A stretch of DNA of 64,000 bases from Alternaria dauci (lineage: Eukaryota > Ascomycota > Dothideomycetes > Pleosporales > Pleosporaceae). Below the pieces are notes generated by a model. That model was not told the origin of the DNA. It made no database searches and was given only the letters and a program-made list of their open reading frames with translations. Below are positions 62,980-64,000 of this stretch, piece after piece. Each line of letters starts with the position of its first letter. Position 1 is the first letter of the stretch. Position numbers and translations under genes: made by a program. Where the stretch lies: the NCBI RefSeq assembly GCF_042100115.1, contig NC_091272.1, forward strand, positions 2,232,001 to 2,296,000, in the 5' to 3' direction.

Positions 62980-63586
62980 CTAGAAGATTGCGATGTCCGC
63001 AGCTGGAGTCTGTTCATCAGTCTCTTGCATCAATGTAGCCTGCTGCGCGGCCAGAATGGTGCGCTGGATATCGAAATCCTTGCTTTGGCGTGGAACATCT
63101 ACAAATCCGCTACAAGTTTTCTACTTACCGCCTGAACTGACGCGCTTTTTATGCTTTGGCAGCATAGACTCTAGTCAATCGCGCGTTTACTTCGATATCT
63201 TTGTTTTGATATTGTGAGCGCAAGCGATTGACGTAGTGAAGTCCATGTGGATACAACCATCTATTCATACTACTGCTAAGCCTTCCTCATGCTTAGCCTT
63301 TTCTTGATTAAGCGCACCTTCAGTGTTGGGAATGTTCTTTGCGTGTTCAGCCGTCTGCTTTTGTTCGTGACGTTCTTGCCAATCTCGACATAACAGATGG
63401 TTTTTGAGTAGTGTTTCGTTGTGTTGCCCTCTTCAGTCTTCTTGCACTTCCTGCCATTGGAAGGGAAGCTGCTTCTGCGCTTATGACCACAATCGTGATG
63501 CATGTGACTAGCGATGTGTTTTGATGTTTAGAATGATTAACAAACTTGGTTGCGTTGCAACTAAGGTACCTATAGACAACATTCAT
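62980..63586 (-). pseudogene. Small fungal CGH-motif gene, apparently frameshifted
   Basis: A multi-exon minus-strand gene can be partly read. Exon 1 (63586-63570) encodes MNVVYS and joins, after a GTACC...CTAG intron, to HMHHDCGHKRRSSF, then CKKTEEGNTTKHYSKTIC. At about 63390 the protein-like frame changes by one base without any possible intron: the new frame reads CRDWQERHEQKQTAEHAKN and then KAKHEEGLAVV. Farther on come HYVNRLRSQYQNKDIEVNAR (third frame), and, across a GTAAGT...GTAG intron ending at 63099, KKRVSSG-DVPRQSKDFDIQ to QQATLMQETDEQT and a stop at 62980-62982. The Cys/His spacing resembles small CGH proteins common in Pleosporales. Frame changes could be decay, a sequence error or unrecognised introns. 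Confidence 0.4.
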
Positions 63587-63881
63587 GACTTCATATACGG
63601 TCCTTGATCCAATACTTGACAGCCTTGGAATGATCAAGGATATGTCACTAAATCAAAGGTGCGTCGCTATCAGGTATCGGCAGCACCAGTGCTACTACGT
63701 GAAGCATTATCATCACGACCGACAGTCAGTCATCCTGGAAACATTTCACTGCAGACGTCTAGTATATAACCTTGGTGTTTGTTTCGATGTCTGAATCCAT
63801 GCTCCGTACATCGTCCGCGCATAGCTACCACCAAACACTTCCCCGATATACTCGGCTGCTTACTCACTAGATCAGCCCAAG
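63587..63881. other. Spacer between the two small CGH-type genes
   Basis: About 295 bases between divergent starts of the decayed gene and the gene entering at the right edge. Nothing named. Confidence 0.4.
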
Positions 63882-64000
63882 ATGTGCACAACACATCGCG
63901 TGTACTTCTACTGCGGACACCTCAAATCCACGACAACTCACAAACAATATGGCATCGAATGCACTGATGACGAAGCAAGAAGCATTACAATTGACGAGAA
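63882..64000 (+). CDS. Start of a small CGH-motif protein (3' partial)
   Basis: An ATG at 63882 opens a frame that stays open to the window edge and reads MCTTHRVYFYCGHLKSTTTH, then KQYGIECTDDEARSITIDE. The aromatic-x-Cys-Gly-His motif followed by a later Cys is the N-terminal pattern of small, Cys-rich, lineage-specific fungal proteins of unknown function. It is head-to-head with the decayed CGH gene to its left, suggesting a local duplicated family. Cannot be judged complete because it leaves the window. Confidence 0.5.
   Translation, partial: MCTTHRVYFYCGHLKSTTTHKQYGIECTDDEARSITIDE

Noticed and set aside
63275..63297. GCTAAGC/GCTTAGC 7-bp hairpin near the right end
   Set aside because: Short, no T-run terminator logic applies in a eukaryote, and it lies inside a likely coding remnant.
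1..64000. tRNA genes, CRISPR arrays, intact transposons
   Set aside because: No B-box (GGTTCGANTCC) with a fitting A-box and cloverleaf, no regularly spaced direct repeats, and no transposase or reverse transcriptase frame; the Spt10 zinc finger is a domesticated domain.

Overview
This 64 kb window is nuclear DNA of a filamentous ascomycete. Most genes carry short (47-75 nt) GT...AG introns with CTAAC/CTGAC branch points, and the gene set is fungal: Bck1, Spt10, tyrosinase, conidiation-type KGG-repeat protein, 2EXR/F-box-like protein, allantoate-permease-type transporter. The 64-nt introner-like introns fit Dothideomycetes, and the overall gene set suggests Pleosporales; that placement is inference. 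I found no tRNA, rRNA, CRISPR or prokaryotic features.

Layout. 0-9 kb: 3' end of a Wss1-like zinc-finger gene, a pericentrin-like spindle-pole protein, an ecdysoneless/SGT1-family protein, a Myb-like protein and an orphan gene. 9.5-17.9 kb: a seven-exon P450, a 2EXR protein, a secreted trypsin, a tentative hypothetical gene and a ThuA-fold protein. 18-31 kb: uracil-DNA glycosylase divergent from a KGG-repeat stress protein, eIF2A, ureidoglycolate lyase, a flavin monooxygenase, a DEDDh RNA exonuclease and a GCNA-like SprT protease. 31.7-42.5 kb: mitochondrial aconitase, Bud20, Mog1, an Spt10-like acetyltransferase and tyrosinase. 45-61.3 kb: Bck1 MAPKKK, a ketopantoate-reductase-like enzyme, pyruvate decarboxylase, a GPI-type PEBP protein, adenylosuccinate synthetase and an MFS transporter. 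The right end holds a decayed small gene and the start of another small CGH-motif gene.

The genes are mostly housekeeping and do not form a biosynthetic cluster. All multi-exon models described as exact were joined by hand at splice sites, and each sums to a whole number of codons.

Most notable: (1) eight near-identical 63-66 nt introns in seven unrelated genes, on both strands, behave as an introner-like family; (2) the aconitase iron-sulfur loop is encoded by two microexons (11 and 5 nt), the first with no AG acceptor, separated by an intron of diverged tandem repeats that form alternative perfect stems; (3) small multi-exon genes at the right end are visible only by reading the sequence directly.
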